NCBI GenBank assembly: GCA_012295275.1
Contig: CM022666.1
Span: 3,513,616 to 3,577,615, forward strand
Source of the DNA: Chrysomallon squamiferum
Taxonomy: Eukaryota; Mollusca; Gastropoda; Neomphalida; Peltospiridae
Direction: 5' to 3'
Length of the DNA: 64,000 nucleotides
The position numbers and the translations under genes were made by a program. Below the pieces are notes generated by a model. The model had not been told where the DNA came from. It ran no database searches and saw nothing but the letters and a program-made list of their open reading frames with translations. Below are positions 18,238 to 32,181 of this stretch, piece after piece (position 1 is the stretch's first letter; every line of letters begins with the position of its first letter).

Positions 18238-18780
18238 ACGTTTTAATCTACCCTCTGTGCAGATTCTTATTTTGTCTTGGTTATTCATTTTGCAATATGA
18301 ACAACGTGGTTCAAAAGACGTTGTCTCAGTCGACAGATTACTCTTTACTTGCATGGCTGACCTATTATAATTATGCTGCCTAACTGATGAAGTTCTACCA
18401 GAAAACCTTTCCTGATTACCATCAAAATTCTTAGAAGAACTTGACTCACAACTCTGTAACTTGTGGACGAGAACGTAATTAACAGCAGCTACAGCAGCAG
18501 CTTGTAGACTTTCTATGCCCTGATCTGCCAAATGTAACCGAACATTTACCGGTAAACAATTTTTCACTTACTCCAAAACGATTAATTCACGTAATTTGGC
18601 ATAATTATACCCAGTGTCGCTTGATGTCGCAAACTCACAGTTTGTTTCTGAATCTAATTTTTTTTTAATTTCCATAAACACTGACGATATGCCTCGCTGG
18701 TCAGCTGATACGCTGTCAGCACTGCTGATTTCAACACCTGATAATTTCTGACCTGAGTATTATCTAAAGCATTTTAGGCT
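18238..18780 (-). mobile_element. Decayed retroelement gag fragment
   Basis: Minus strand: a frame with an AYQLTSEAYRQ block near 18700, in-frame breaks, then an open stretch (18567-18235) with LPVNVRLHLADQ and a Cys motif starting RCSYCKMNN. This resembles LTR-retroelement gag proteins with a SCAN-like helical region followed by a CCHC knuckle. The knuckle histidine position reads Gln and no protease or polymerase follows, so it is a dead fragment. Confidence 0.55.
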
Positions 18781-18784
18781 ATTT

Positions 18785-19000
18785 AATATTTTTATATAGA
18801 ATTTACCTATTTCTATATTAAACTTTTTTTGTTGCATTTAATATATTTATAAAACTGATACGTATCAAGTTTAGAATTTCATTTTCCTTCAGATAGAGTC
18901 TGTGTCACACATGATGAAAATATTATTAATATGAAAATAAAGACACACACATAAATAACATTCTTTCAAAAATAATATTACATAAAACTACACACACACA
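18785..19000 (-). pseudogene. TNF anchor-exon repeat copy with internal deletion
   Basis: Shares TTGCATTTAATATATTTATA and the flanking GAATTTACC donor-side sequence with the other anchor copies. It lacks roughly 40 bp of the anchor-coding part, including RPVIAI. A (CA)n tract follows. Confidence 0.6.
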
Positions 19001-19479
19001 CACACAGAGAGAGAGAAAAGCTAGCAATAGATACTATACAAACAACAGAATACTTTTTCAAACAAATAAAATAAGACTATTGGAAAATAGTGACATATGT
19101 CGCAGACGTCACACGTGCATGTGGTGTTCAGATTCTCTCTTCTCTTCTGCTTCCATTTAGACTTAACACTTATATAATTTACTCTTCCAGTAGGTCAAAA
19201 CGAACAGATATGCTGATGATAAAACGAAACGGAGTTCAATAATACTAGAAACAAAACACGATATCTTAAATAAACACAAAACCCACAGTGAGCGGTGTAT
19301 AATTATTTCTTAATCTTTTTGTATAAATTGATTTGTAAATGATTTACTGTTTGTTTAATATCTATGATCTGTTAAAATATTTATTTCTCCTTATTTAAAA
19401 ATACCAAAAAATGTTTTATGTGAAATCTCATCAGCGAGAACGTAACCACTGTTTTTAACCTTAATTGTATCTGTGTAAA

Positions 19480-19760
19480 TTAGTCTCCCGATACCTCACT
19501 TTACGATCGGGAATTTGGAACCAATTTTCACTCAGATTTTAAACTACTCCACAATAATAAATTTTAAACTCATGGATATATTTCATCACAATTAATTTCT
19601 CGTTTTCATAATTTAAATATTATTAAACGCATATTAAACTGATGAGTATCAAGTTTAGTATTTCATTTTCTTTTAGAGACAGTCTTTGTCAAACAAGATA
19701 AAAATGTTATTAATACCAAGATAAAGACACACACATAAATAACACACATAAGTGAAACAA
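19480..19760 (-). pseudogene. TNF anchor-exon repeat copy with internal deletion
   Basis: Carries ACTGATGAGTATCAAGTTTAG followed directly by TATTTCATTTTC, the same internal deletion as the copy near 18890. No mini-exon lies beside it. Confidence 0.55.
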
Positions 19761-19879
19761 ATTAATTAATTAACAGAACAAATAATAAAATGAAATGAAA
19801 TAAAACAAATACAGAAAAACAAACAAACAAACAAACAAATAATTAAATAAATAAATAAATAAATAAAGTTTATATGTTA

Positions 19880-20770
19880 AAGATGTTTGCTGAATTCATC
19901 GGTAAATTCTAAATACATAATAATAACGTCGCATAACGATATCCCGCTTTAACGATCTTGTCTTTCTTACAAATTATATAAACAAAAATTCAGTAGTTAA
20001 TTTCTCGAAATAAATGGTACAAACGGGTACAATGCACGTGTTTAAGTACTGACATCATCAGTTCAGACAAGCGGTTTCCGAGTAACAGACTTCTCAAATT
20101 CGCAAATTTTTATAAAAATGTAACATTTACATTCTAATGACAGTGTATCTCAACATCCACTTCACCATTCTTGTTGAAATGAGTGTTCCTAAAAAGATAC
20201 TATGACACCGATTCCAGAAATAGTAGTGGAAATTAAACATGGGTTTTATGAATACATATTTGTACGTTTATGATTGTGCTTGTGTATGGGTCTGTAAACT
20301 TACCACTTTTCTCAGCTTTTGAGTGACTTTCACTCAGTTTCTAAAAAGAATGTTAATAACCAAATTGAAACTCGTACGTAATAAGCAGTTTTAAATTTAT
20401 AAATATGTTTCAGCACAATGAATTTCTCCTTTTCATAATTTAAATATTATTGAACGTATATGGACCTTTTTTTCTTAATTTCGTTTGTAATGAACTTAAC
20501 TATTTAATATTCTGATATAGAATTTACCCATTTCTACATAAAACTTTTTATTTTGTAGTTGTTGTTGCATTTAATGTATTTATGAAACTGATGCGTATCA
20601 AGTTTAGTACCATTAGAAAAATGGCAATGACAGGACGAACTGACTTTATTTTCCTTTAGATGCAGTCTGTGCCAAACATGATAAAAATGTTATTAGTAAT
20701 CAGTAATACCAAGAAAAAACACATACATAAATAACATTCTTTCAAAAAATATTAATAAAAGTAAAATAAT

Positions 20771-20816
<46 letters not shown>

Positions 20817-22582
20817 AGCGCGCAACAGATACTACACAAACAACAGAATGCTTTATCAAACAATTAAAATAAGACTATAGGAAAATAATGACATATCTTT
20901 CAGAAATATATATTGCCTTTTATTTCCTTTTTCGTTAACGAAATAATTTTTATATTATGTGTTAGAGACAGCTGCAGTTGAGAAGATAATAATATTGAAT
21001 TGAAAACGAACACAAAATTAAGTTTCCCATAAACTGGGTATTTTTTCCGATGACGCGTTGTCCTTCAAATCACATTTTGATTGTCTGTGAGAAAATATAG
21101 CCTAATGGAGAGGATGACATGCTTAGAATGAAAAATGAAAATATAATTAATAATTAAAAGTTGCACAATGTTCACAAATAAACTACGTGCATTTATTGCT
21201 GGTTGTTACTGTTGTAGTTCTTATTATTATTAATATTAAAATTGCTGTTGTCGCTCAGAGTTCAGGTGGCAAAAAAGCTCAGAAAACAACAATAAAAAAC
21301 AAAACAATAATAAACAAAAAAACAAACAATACAAATAAGTCACATTTTATTATCGCGCGCGCGCGAGCGCACACACACACACACACCGTGAGCTTTGCGA
21401 CCCCTGAATAGTAGTAGCGTGAATGAAGCAGACAGAGAAATGAGATATCTCGGCAACCACACGTTAGGTAAACATTTCGCAGACAGCGAGGTCGTTGTAG
21501 GTCGAGTGAACAGGTGGACCGTGCATTTCGAACAAACTACGTCGCCTAGAAGTCAGTTGTTTACAGTGAATGAAGCAGATAGTTAAATAAGATATCAGTC
21601 TGTACATTTTTCGCGTACATTTTTCAGCAACGTCATCGTAGGCCGGACTCAGAGTGAACACGTGGGCCGCGCATTTTGTATAAGCTGCATCGCTTAGATA
21701 AGCAGCTATTTATAAACACTACTCGGGTAGGTCTACTTTTAAGTATGTGATATGAACACAATTATATAACAGCAATATTTAACTTACTGTCTATAAGAAT
21801 GCAAATTATGCTTCATAAAATAAAACTTAAATCATGTCACTGATTGGTGTATAAATGAAAAGTGAGTTGGAAAATATTCTCATTAATTTCACTTGATATT
21901 TAAAAAAGAAAAGAAGAAAAAGAAGAAAATGATAAATGCAGATCAAGACATTTGTACTACATTTAAAGTAACTATCCAAGTAATAAAAATTATGAACATC
22001 TGACCAGAGGTAACGCTGTAGTCTTTATTTAACAACAATGACAGCAGCAAACAATACTAATTATAATGATGATGATGATAATAATAAATTTAAAACATTA
22101 GTAGGAGTAGCAGCAGCAGCACTAATATAAATAGTAGCAGTAGTTGAAAGAATAATACTAGTAATCATGTTTATATAGTAATAATATAGCAGTAGTAATA
22201 ATGATGAAGAAGATAGTGGTAATAAAGTTAATGATAATTATCATGATCATAATACCATTAATAATGATTATGATGATGATGGTAGTGATAATAAAATTAA
22301 TAATCATAATATTTACGATTCTGAAATGCTTCTAAAAAGAAAAGTCTTATTGTTATAAAACAAAAAAATGCTTTAAATGCAGATTTGACATGAATTTTTA
22401 AATGTAACGTTTATATAAACATTTATTACTTTGACCACTTCAGTGCATGAGTACATACTGTATAAAGAAAATCCTTTTCAACTGATCATCCACTTAACTT
22501 GTATTATTCATTATAAACTAATCAGTGAACATTTAACTTTCGTCAGTTTATTTAAATAATTATTCACTGAATACAGCTCACG

Positions 22583-22638
<56 letters not shown>

Positions 22639-22660
22639 CTCTCTCTCTCTCTCAACTTTA
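19880..22660. repeat. Segmental repeat unit A, copy 1
   Basis: Ordered blocks shared with the other copies: GCTGAATTCATCGGTAAATT at 19890, a mini-exon copy (20340-20304), an anchor copy (20540-20660), (CA)n, GATGACGCGTTGTCCTTCAA at 21050, TGCATTTATTGCTGGTTGTT near 21190, a GAATGAAGCAGACAGAGAAA block, GCAGATCAAGACATTTGTAC at 21940, GATGAT/TAGTAG triplets, GAAATGCTTCTAAAAAGAAA at 22325 and a final (CT)n at 22588-22655. No transposase, terminal repeat or target duplication was found. Confidence 0.8.
20304..20660 (-). pseudogene. TNF anchor plus mini-exon pair, copy in unit 1
   Basis: The mini-exon at 20340-20304 is intact: acceptor TTTTTAG, 37 nt encoding KLSESHSKAEKS, donor GTAAGT. The anchor copy upstream encodes VRPVIAIFLMVLNLIRISF, but its start codon reads ATA and the frame ends soon after the anchor, without the Cys-rich stalk. 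Confidence 0.6.
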
Positions 22661-22778
22661 TCTTCAAAACTGAGCATCAAAAAGGGATGCTAGGAAGCAA
22701 GGCTGCTTTGATCTGGAGATTTAAAGAAAAAAGAAAGTTAATGTAATAACTCGTGTCCAAGTGTTCAGGTGACAGGCT

Positions 22779-23105
22779 GGACTAAATTCCTCGCCGACCT
22801 CTGGACTACTGCGTGACTTCTATTCACGTGTTCGGTAAGTCATACTAACCTATATATAGCAGTACTGTCACCTGCCTGGAGTTCTAGTCAAAGTTAAGGT
22901 TTGTGTACAACAATGAGGGAACTATTATCTGACGTAAATTTAGCTTTCATGAATCATTAACAAGAGTTATGGCACGCGAAATATTTGTGTGGCCTTGTAG
23001 TGATTTTATTCTGTGACCTAGAACAGACAATGACATGCGCAGTTCAGTCAGTTACGCGAGAAAATCTTAATATGTAGATAGTACTCGTACTTAATTATTG
23101 CATGA
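22779..23105. repeat. Dispersed repeat R1
   Basis: Contains GTGTTCGGTAAGTCATACTA and GACCTAGAACAGACAATGAC. Related copies sit at 12090-12360 and 60567-60950. It has splice-like GGTAAGT but no open frame. Confidence 0.7.
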
Positions 23106-23220
23106 CCTTATTCAGTGCAGAGTTCAGATGGAAAACAAAACACATCAAGAAAACAACAAAAACAACAAACAATAAAAAACAAAAAACAAAACAATACAGA
23201 TAAGTCACATACTGTTAGTG

Positions 23221-23252
<32 letters not shown>

Positions 23253-23764
23253 AAATATTTTTGACACTGTAATCGGATTCTTTTTATAGTTGCCAGTATT
23301 TTGAATAACAGCATATGTTTTTTCCTGCCAAGAAGATTTCAGATGTGTAATAAATACTCATTTTATTCGGGAACTGGGCTATAAATGGATGTTACGTCAC
23401 TGAATTACTAATAGACGGATTCACAAAGTTTGAATACATTATTATTATTAAATAAGTTTGTTGTTGTTGTTCTTACTGTTGTTGAAAATGAAAACGAACA
23501 AGATCTTTCATTTTATAAAACGAAAATGAAAGAAAAATTAAAATTCAGTTTAAAACACAAAGAATTATGGAATATTAACTGTTTAGTTAAATAAATAAAT
23601 AAAGTAAAATAAATAAAAAGTAAAGTGAAACAAATAAATTAATTGACAGAAAAAATTATAAAATGAAATGAAATAAAACAAATGCAGTAAAATAAACAAA
23701 CAAACAAACAAATAAACAAATAATTAAATAAATCAATAAATAAATAAATAAAGTTTATATGTTA

Positions 23765-24673
23765 AAGATGTTCGCTGAATTCATCGGTAAATTCTAAATA
23801 TATAATAATAAAAAATAAAAAAAATAAAAAAATAAAAAAAAACGCGTCGCATAACGATATCCCGCTTTAACGATCTTTTCTTTTTTACAAATTATATAAA
23901 CAAAAATTTAATAATTAATTTCTTGAAATAAATGGTACAAACGGGTACAATGCATATGTTTGAGTACTGGCATCATCAGTTCTGACAAGCGGTTTCCGAG
24001 TAAAAAAAATCGCAAATTCGCAAATTTTTCTAAAAATGTAACATTTACATTTTAATGACAATGTATCTCAACATCCACTTGACCATTCTTGTTGAAATGA
24101 GTGTTCCTAAAAAGATACTTTGACAACGATTCCAGAAATAGTAGTGGAAATTAAACATGGGTTTTATGAATGCATATTTGTACGATTATGATTGTGCTTG
24201 TGTATGGGTCTGTGACCTTACCACTTTTTTCGGCTTTTGTATGACTTTCAGTTTTTAAAAAGAACGTTAATAACCACTTTCAAACTTGTCCATAATAATC
24301 AATTTTAAGCACAATGAATTTCTCCTTTTCATAATTTAAATATTATTGAACGTATATGGACCTTTTTTCTTAATTTCGTTTGTAATGAGCTTAACTATTT
24401 AATATTCTGATATAGAATTTACCTATTTCTACATACAACTTTTTATTTTGTAGTTGTTGTTGCATTTAATGTATTTATGAAACTGATGCGTATCCAGTTT
24501 AGTACTGTAAGAGAAATGACAATGACAGGATGAACTGACTTCATTTTCCTTTAGATGCAGTCTATGCCAAACATGACAAAAATCTTATTAGTAATCAATA
24601 ATACCAAGAAAAAAACACATATATAAATAACATTCTTTCAAAAAATATTAATAAAAGTAAAATAATAATAAAA

Positions 24674-24712
<39 letters not shown>

Positions 24713-25256
24713 AGCGCGCAACAGATACTACACAAACAACAGAATACTTTATCAAACAATTAAAATAAGACTATAGGAAAATAATGACATATCTCTCAGA
24801 AATATATATTGCGTTTCATTTCCTTTTCGTTAACGAAACGATTTTTATATTACGTGTTAGAGACAGCTGCAGTTGAGAAGATAATAATGTTGAATTGCAA
24901 ACAAATACAAAATTAAGTTTCTCATAAACTGTTGTTTTTTTTTTGCGATGACGCGTTGTCCTTCAAATCAGATTTTGATTGACGATGAGAAAATAAAATA
25001 TTATCGAGAGGATGACATGCTTAGAATCAAAACTGAACACAAAATTAATAATTAAAAGTTGCATAATGTTCACAAATAAACTACGTGCATTTATTGCTGG
25101 TTGTTACTGTTGTAGTTCTTGTTATTATTAATATTAACATTGCTGTTGTCGTTCAGAGTTCAGGTGGAAAAAACCCTCAAAAAACAACAATAAAAAAACA
25201 ACAACAAAAAACAATAATAAACAAAACAAAAAACCCCACAAATGTCACATACTGTT

Positions 25257-25287
<31 letters not shown>

Positions 25288-25300
25288 CACACACCACACA
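23765..25300. repeat. Segmental repeat unit A, copy 2 (3'-truncated)
   Basis: Same block order as copy 1 from GCTGAATTCATCGGTAAATT through the TNF pieces to the (CA)n tract at 25259-25290, then it stops. The GCAGATCAAGACATTTGTAC half is absent. Confidence 0.75.
24222..24544 (-). pseudogene. TNF anchor plus mini-exon pair, copy in unit 2
   Basis: The anchor frame begins ATG at 24544 (MKSVHPVIVISLTVLNWI) and stops after TLNATTTTK. The mini-exon at about 24255-24222 keeps its donor GTAAGG, but the acceptor AG has become AA and 4 bp are deleted, so it is probably not spliceable. Confidence 0.6.
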
Positions 25301-27540
25301 CCGTGAACTATTTAAGAATATTGCCCTATATAAATCAATAAGCCTATCTACTCACTAGAGAAATAAACACAGCAGTAGTTACGATTCACGTTAATTATTT
25401 AATTATGATATACAGGTGACTTGATAATAATACATTAAACAATCATAAAACATACGTTTAAGTAATTCTGATTAATGATACGAGAAAGGTCATACAGGGA
25501 AAGAAGACAAAATACTGGTTTCCCCGCCTGACTGATATTTCGTCTTGACTGCTTACGTCTCTCTTTAATTACCTTTGAACCTGGAACCTTGAACAAAATT
25601 AACGTGCTAATCAGAGCAAGCACGTCTACGACAGGCAGGCTTTCTGACAGGTCAGCAGTACTTTAATTACCGAATGAATGAATGAAAAAAATAATTAACG
25701 TGCTAATCAGATCTAGCTGTTGTGAAGCACGATGTTCAATTACCAAAATACAGCTCTTTTTATAACAACGCCATTGAGTTGAAAAATTAGCGGAAACAAT
25801 AAAGGGAGAGGATGTGATTGTAGCTCTGATTGAAGTAACAAATTTGAATTCCGTGACTTTCTTAACCGCGATATTCAGTTTTTTCAAGTTGGTGTAATAT
25901 CACATAATATTATACAAATGAAATAGTGAAATTGTAAGTGAAATTATAATTTTATATAAATATATATAATCTATGAAATAAGTGAAATTATAATTTTATA
26001 TAATTATATATAATCTATGAATTAAGTGAAATTATTGTTTTATATAAATATATATAACCTATGAAATAAGTAAAACATTTTACATACCTAAATGATGAAA
26101 TCAAGCACGTCTTCGGCGGGCACGCTTTTTGATTGGTCTCTGACTGAATGAACGAATGAAATAAAATTAACATGCTAATCAGAGTAAGCTGTTGTGAAGC
26201 ACGTCTACGACGGGCTCGCTATCTGACAGGTCAGCTCTCTGACTGAACTGACAGAAGTCGCTGATTTTTATACTTGTACGACGTGCACGCTATCTCACAG
26301 GTCTCTGACTGAACTGACAGAAGTCGCTGATTTTTATACCTGCGACTTTTGAAAAGATCGTATCGTATTGTCTACCTGCTCACGCATTCATTTTTGATTG
26401 GCTAAGAGGAAGTGTCGTCTGCTTTGTTTGAATTTATTGGTTAATTGTTTTTTCTTCTGTCGTATTTAATGATTTGCTGCATATTTCGTAGTTAACGTAA
26501 TAAAATGAGCAAAGCTATTAAATGTATTGTTTATACATATTGTTCGTAAATAAATTACATATTATAGTAGTTATTGCTATAATAGTAGTAGTTGTTGTTG
26601 TAGTTGTGGTAGTAGTAGTAGTTGTTATTGTTGTTGCGGCTGTTTTTGTCATTATTGTTAAATAAAGAGTACAGCGTAACTTCTATTCCTGTGTCAACTA
26701 AGCCATAAACAACAAAAGGAAAACATGTAGTCTGTGTATCACACAGTGGAAAGTTCCAGCCCGGATTTGTCATCTTACACGTAATCGGGATAAATAACTG
26801 TAGTCATCCATTTATTATTACAGGGCCAGGAATATAAAATGTCTCAGAAATATCCCCCTATGACGGAAGAATCTTCTGCTTGCAAACGAAAAAAGTCACA
26901 ATTTTATATATAAGAAAATGTATGGATTTATAGAGTATTGAATGAGGCTTCATAGTCTACTTGGGTTAATTGTTAAGCTTACTGATTAGGTCAGTTAGGT
27001 TAGATTAAAGAAAGAGGTTTCATACTGTGCAGGGGTGGTGACTTGTTACACTTATTAATTAGGCAGGATTAAAGAAAGAGTCTTCATATTGTGCAGGGGT
27101 GATGCTTGGGTCCAGCTCACTGATTAGAATAGATTTAAACTAAGAGCTTCCTGTTGTAAATGATTTATAAAATGTTCCATGTTAAAATGTGTTTGACTAT
27201 ATATTCTCCAGCTTGCTCTAGTATCAGAAGTATGTTTAATATGGAAGTTATTCATAGCAATATTGATGGTAATAAAATCTGTTATACTGCGACAGAGTGT
27301 CTTCGTGATATTGGATGGAACATCAGACTAAAACATCATCTTTATAATCAAAGAACATTAAGACGTTGAAAAATAACGCGTGTCCCTTTGCTTTTTCATA
27401 AACGATTTTTTGTTTGTTTCCAGGGTAACGGTCGTTGTCCAGTGAACGCACTGTGTAACTAGTTATGTAGATGTTTTCTCATCTGTATTAACTTGTATTT
27501 GATTGTGGTGACAGATTACATGTGGGTTTTTGTGTTTGTG
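25300..27540. other. Intergenic interval with three small tandem arrays
   Basis: No gene recognised. 25560-26350 repeats a motif including GACTGAACTGACAGAAGTCG. 25925-26075 has three copies of an AT-rich unit of about 53 bp. 26940-27140 has three to four degenerate copies of a unit of about 75 bp with GTGCAGGGGTG. Open frames at 26773-26555 (minus) and 27160-27369 (plus) are unrecognised and lack splice or start support. Confidence 0.5.
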
Positions 27541-29220
27541 GCTGTGTATAAAATAAATGTGTATGTTTGAGTGTATGTTTATATTTGTGTTTGTGTATGT
27601 GTCTGTGTTAACTTATTACTTTTCTCGGCTTTTGTATGACTTTCTCTCAGTTTCTAAAAAGAATGTTAATAACCACTTTGAAACTCGTCCATAATAATCA
27701 AGTTTAAATTAATAAATATGTTTCAGTACAATGAATTTCTCCTTTTCATAATACAGATATCAGATTATTAAACGTATATGGATCTTTCTTCTTAATTTCG
27801 TTTGTATTGAACTTAACTATTTAATATTTTTATATAGAATTTACCCATTTCTACATACAACTTTTTTGCTGTTGTTGTTGTTGCATTTAATGTATTTACG
27901 AAACTGATGCTTATCAAGTTTAGTACTATAAGAGAACTGGCAATGACCGGACGAACTGACTTCATTTTCCTTTAGATGCAGTCTGTGCCAAACATAATAA
28001 AAATGTTATTAGTAATCAGTAATACTGAGATAAAGAGACACACATAAACAACATTCTTTCAAAAAATATCAATATAATATAAAGTAAAATAATAAATAAA
28101 ACCACACACACACACGCACAGAAAAGCGTGGAAGAGATACTACACAAACAACAGAATATTGTTTCAAACAATTAAAATAAGACAAAAAGAAAATAATTAC
28201 ATATCTTGCGAAAATATGTATTACCTTCTACTACCTTTTCTTTACATAAATGATTTATTATTAGAAGATTATAATATTGTATTGAAAACAAACAGAAAAA
28301 CAAAAAAAACTTTAGAAATGGGGGATTTTTTCGATGACGCAATGTCACTCAGATAACATTTTGGTTGGATATGAGACAAAAGCAGGGTGCAACCTTTTGC
28401 ACAGAGGAGGCCAGTCAGGCATGCAATGTTTTCCAATGAAGTAGACAGACATTTAATATATCGTAACAGTCACAAATTAGATCAACATTTCACAATATTA
28501 AGTCATTGTAGGTCACAGGGACTCAGAGTAAATACGTGGGCCGTGCATTGTGTTTATCAGCTGAGTCTCTTAGAAACAAGCTGTTTATAAACACTGCTCG
28601 GGTAGAATTACTTTTAAAGATAATGAATGAACTGGAGTTTATACAAAAAATGCCAAATGAACAATTATTGTTAGAGTCGGGTTTTTCAGTTAGCAAAGCA
28701 AACAGACATTGAAGACAGCATAATTATTAAAACTTAATCATGATACATGTGTGTGTAAATGTGCATGTATGTAGGTGTATCTATATAAGTATGTGATATG
28801 AACATGGTTATATAACAGCAATAGTTAACATACTGTCTATAAAGTATACAAATTATGCTGCATAAAATAAAACTTAAATCATGTCACTGACAGGTGTATA
28901 AGTGAAAAGTAAGTTGAAAAATATTCTCATTAATTTCACTTGATATTTAAAAAAGAAAAGAAGAAAAAGAAGAAAATGATAAATGCAGATCAAGACATTT
29001 GTACTACATTTAAAGTAACTATCCAAGTAATAAAAATCATGAACAGGTGACCAGAGGTATCGCTGTAGTCTTTATTTAACAACAACGACAGCAGCAAACA
29101 ATACTAATTATAATGATGATGATGATGATGATAAATTTAATAAATTAGTAGTAGTAGCAGCAGCACTAATACAAATAGCAGGAGTAGTAGAAAGAATAGT
29201 ACTAGAAATATAGCAGATGT
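27540..29220. repeat. Segmental repeat unit A, copy 3
   Basis: Contains the mini-exon and anchor copies (27653-27617 and 27965-27845), (CA)n at 28104, GATGACGCAATGTCACTCAG at 28333, AAACACTGCTCGGGTAG near 28590, GCAGATCAAGACATTTGTAC at 28985 and triplet arrays. The (CT)n end is missing. Confidence 0.75.
27617..27965 (-). pseudogene. TNF anchor plus mini-exon pair, copy in unit 3
   Basis: The anchor copy is open from ATG at 27965 (MKSVRPVIASSLIVLNLI) through a candidate donor at 27845 (GGTAAATT), about 40 residues. The mini-exon keeps its acceptor TTTTTAG, but the donor GGTAAG reads AATAAG. The coding part is the best preserved of the copies, though the parental Cys-rich stalk is absent. Confidence 0.6.
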
Positions 29221-29484
29221 GTAATAAATACTCATTTTTAATGTCTAGCTAGGTGGGTTCATTAGTTAGGCAACATCTTTTATTTTATAAAACGAAAAAT
29301 AAAGAAAAATTAAAATTCAGTTTAAAACACAAAGAATTATGAAATATTAACTGTTTAGTTAAATAAATAAAGTAAAATACCTAAAATAAATAAAATGTGA
29401 TAAAAAGTAAAGTGAAATAAATAAATTAATTAGCAGAAAAAAAATTATTAAATGAATCAATAAATAAATAAATAAAGTTTATAG

Positions 29485-32181
29485 CTGATGTTTGCTTAAT
29501 TCATCGATAAACTTTTTCACCTTTTACGCTCAATTCATCGATAAATTATAAATATATAATTATATAAATATCCCGCTTTAACGATCTTTTCTTATTTACA
29601 AATTATATAAATTAAAATGTAATACTTAATTTCTTAAAATAAATGGTGCAAACGGGTACAATGCATATGTTTTAGTCCGTTTTTCATTCAGTCACGCGCT
29701 AAAGCTTCTCTCAGCTGTGTTGATCAGTTGACACACAGACGTCACACGTGCATGTGGTGTTCAGATTCTCTCTTCTCTTCTGCTTCCATTTAGACTTAAC
29801 TCTTTTATAATTTACTTTTCCAATATGTCAAAACCAATTTGTGCTTGTGTTTGTGTTAATTTACCACTTTTCTCAGCTTTTCTATGACTTTCACTCACTT
29901 TCTAAAAAGAATGTTAATAACCAATTTAAAACTCGTCTATTATAATCAATTTTAAAGTTATAAATATTTTTCAGCACAATCAATTTCTCCTTTTCATAAT
30001 TTAAATATTATTAAACGCATATGGATATTTTTTCTTAATTTTGTTTGTAATGAACTTAACTATTTAATATTTTTATATAGAATTTACCTATTTCATCACA
30101 AAACGTTTTTTTTGTTGTTGCATTTAATGTATTTATAAAACAGATGAGTATCGAGTTTAGTATTTCATTTTCTTTTAGATACAGTCTGTGTCAAACAAGA
30201 TTAAAATGTTCTTAATACCATGATAAAGACACACACATAAATAACATTATTTCAAGAAATAAATGTAAAATAATAAATAAAACCACACACACACACACAC
30301 AAAACCGGGCAACATATACTATACAAACAGCAGAATATTTTTCAAATAGTTACAATAAGACTATAGGAAAAATATATACTGCCTTTTTTCTTTATTTTCG
30401 TTAATGAAATGATTTTTATATTATCTTTTAAAGACAGCTGAACTTTAGAAGATAATAATATTGAATTGAAAACAAACAGAAAATTAATTTTCCCATAAAC
30501 TGTTGTTTTATTTCCGATAACGCGTTGTCCTTCAAATCATATTTTGATTTGCTCTGAGAAAATATAACCTCATGGATAGGATGACATGCTTAGAATCAAA
30601 ACTGAAAACAAAATTAATAATTAAAGGTTGAAGAATGTTCATAAATAAATTACGTGCATTTATTGCTGGCTGTTGCTGTTGTAGTTCTTGTTGTTGTTAA
30701 TATTAACACTGCTGTTGTCATTCAGATGGGAAAAAGAGCGCAAAAAACAACAATTAAAAACAAAAAAACAACAATAATAAACAAAAAACAAACAATACAA
30801 ATAAGTCACATACTATTAGCGCACGCACGCACGCACACACTCGCACATACACACACTCACACTTACACACACACACACACTCCGTGATCTATTTAAGAAT
30901 ATTTTCCTGAGTTGTTTTTATGATAGAAACTACGCCAAGAACCTGTGATCTACATGCAAGAACAGAAACATGGAACCACAAAGGTGACAGCTGACTTCTA
31001 ATCTCAAGTATTTTATCATGTTTTAATCAACCATACTTCAACAGTCTAACCCTAAATAAATGAACAAAAGATTAATCCAGAATATCTGTATTATCTGATT
31101 TCAAATGCCCAATGCAGTATAAAAGGGGTCAGGAAGCTTTTGGAGAGAGGTTATCAGACAGCTATGCGGTGTTTTGGAGGAGGGTCAAGTTAATGTAATA
31201 ATTGGTGTCTGACCAAGCTTTGCCGACCCCTGAACAGTAGTAGCGTGAATGAAGCAGACAGAGAAATGAGGTCACACGTTAGATAAATATTTCACAGACA
31301 GCGAGGTCACGTTACCTGTTCATTTTTCCGGGACTTTCCAAACAGCTATTTATAAACACTGCACGGGTACTTTTAAGTATGTGATATGAACATGGTTATA
31401 TAACAGCAATATTTAACTTACTGTCTATAAAGTATACAAATTATCCTTCATAAAATAAAAATTAAATCATGTCACTGACTGGTGTATAAGTGAAAAATGA
31501 GTCGAAAAATATTTTCATTAATTTTACTTGATATTTAAAAAAGAAAAGAAGAAAATGATAAATGCAGATCAAGACATTTGTACTACATTTAAAGTAACTA
31601 TCCAAGTAATACAAATTACGAACAAGTGACCAGAGTTAAACAATACTAATTATAATGATGTTGATGATGATGATGATGATGAATTTAATAAATTAGTAGT
31701 AGTAGCAGCCGCAGTACTAATATAAATAGTAGGAGTAGTAGAAAGAATAATAGCAGTAATCATGATTATATAGTAATAATATAGCAGTAGTAATAATGAT
31801 GAAGATGATAGTGGTAATAAAGTTAATGATAAATATGATAGTCGTAATAAAATTAATAATCATGATGATGATGACAGACATAATAAAATTAATAATCATA
31901 ATATTTACGATTCTGAAATGCTTCTAAAAAGAAAAGTCTTATTGTGATAAAACAAAAAAATGCTTTAAATATATTGTTTATTATTCAGATTTTACATGAA
32001 ATTTTAAATGTAACATATATATAAACATTTATTACTCTGGTAATTTCAATGCATGAGTACATAGTGTATAAAGAACACTTAATTTGTATTACTCATTACT
32101 CATTTAACTTTCATCAGTCAATTTATATAGAACACCAGTAATATTTAAATATTTATTCACTGAATACAGCACACATTCATT

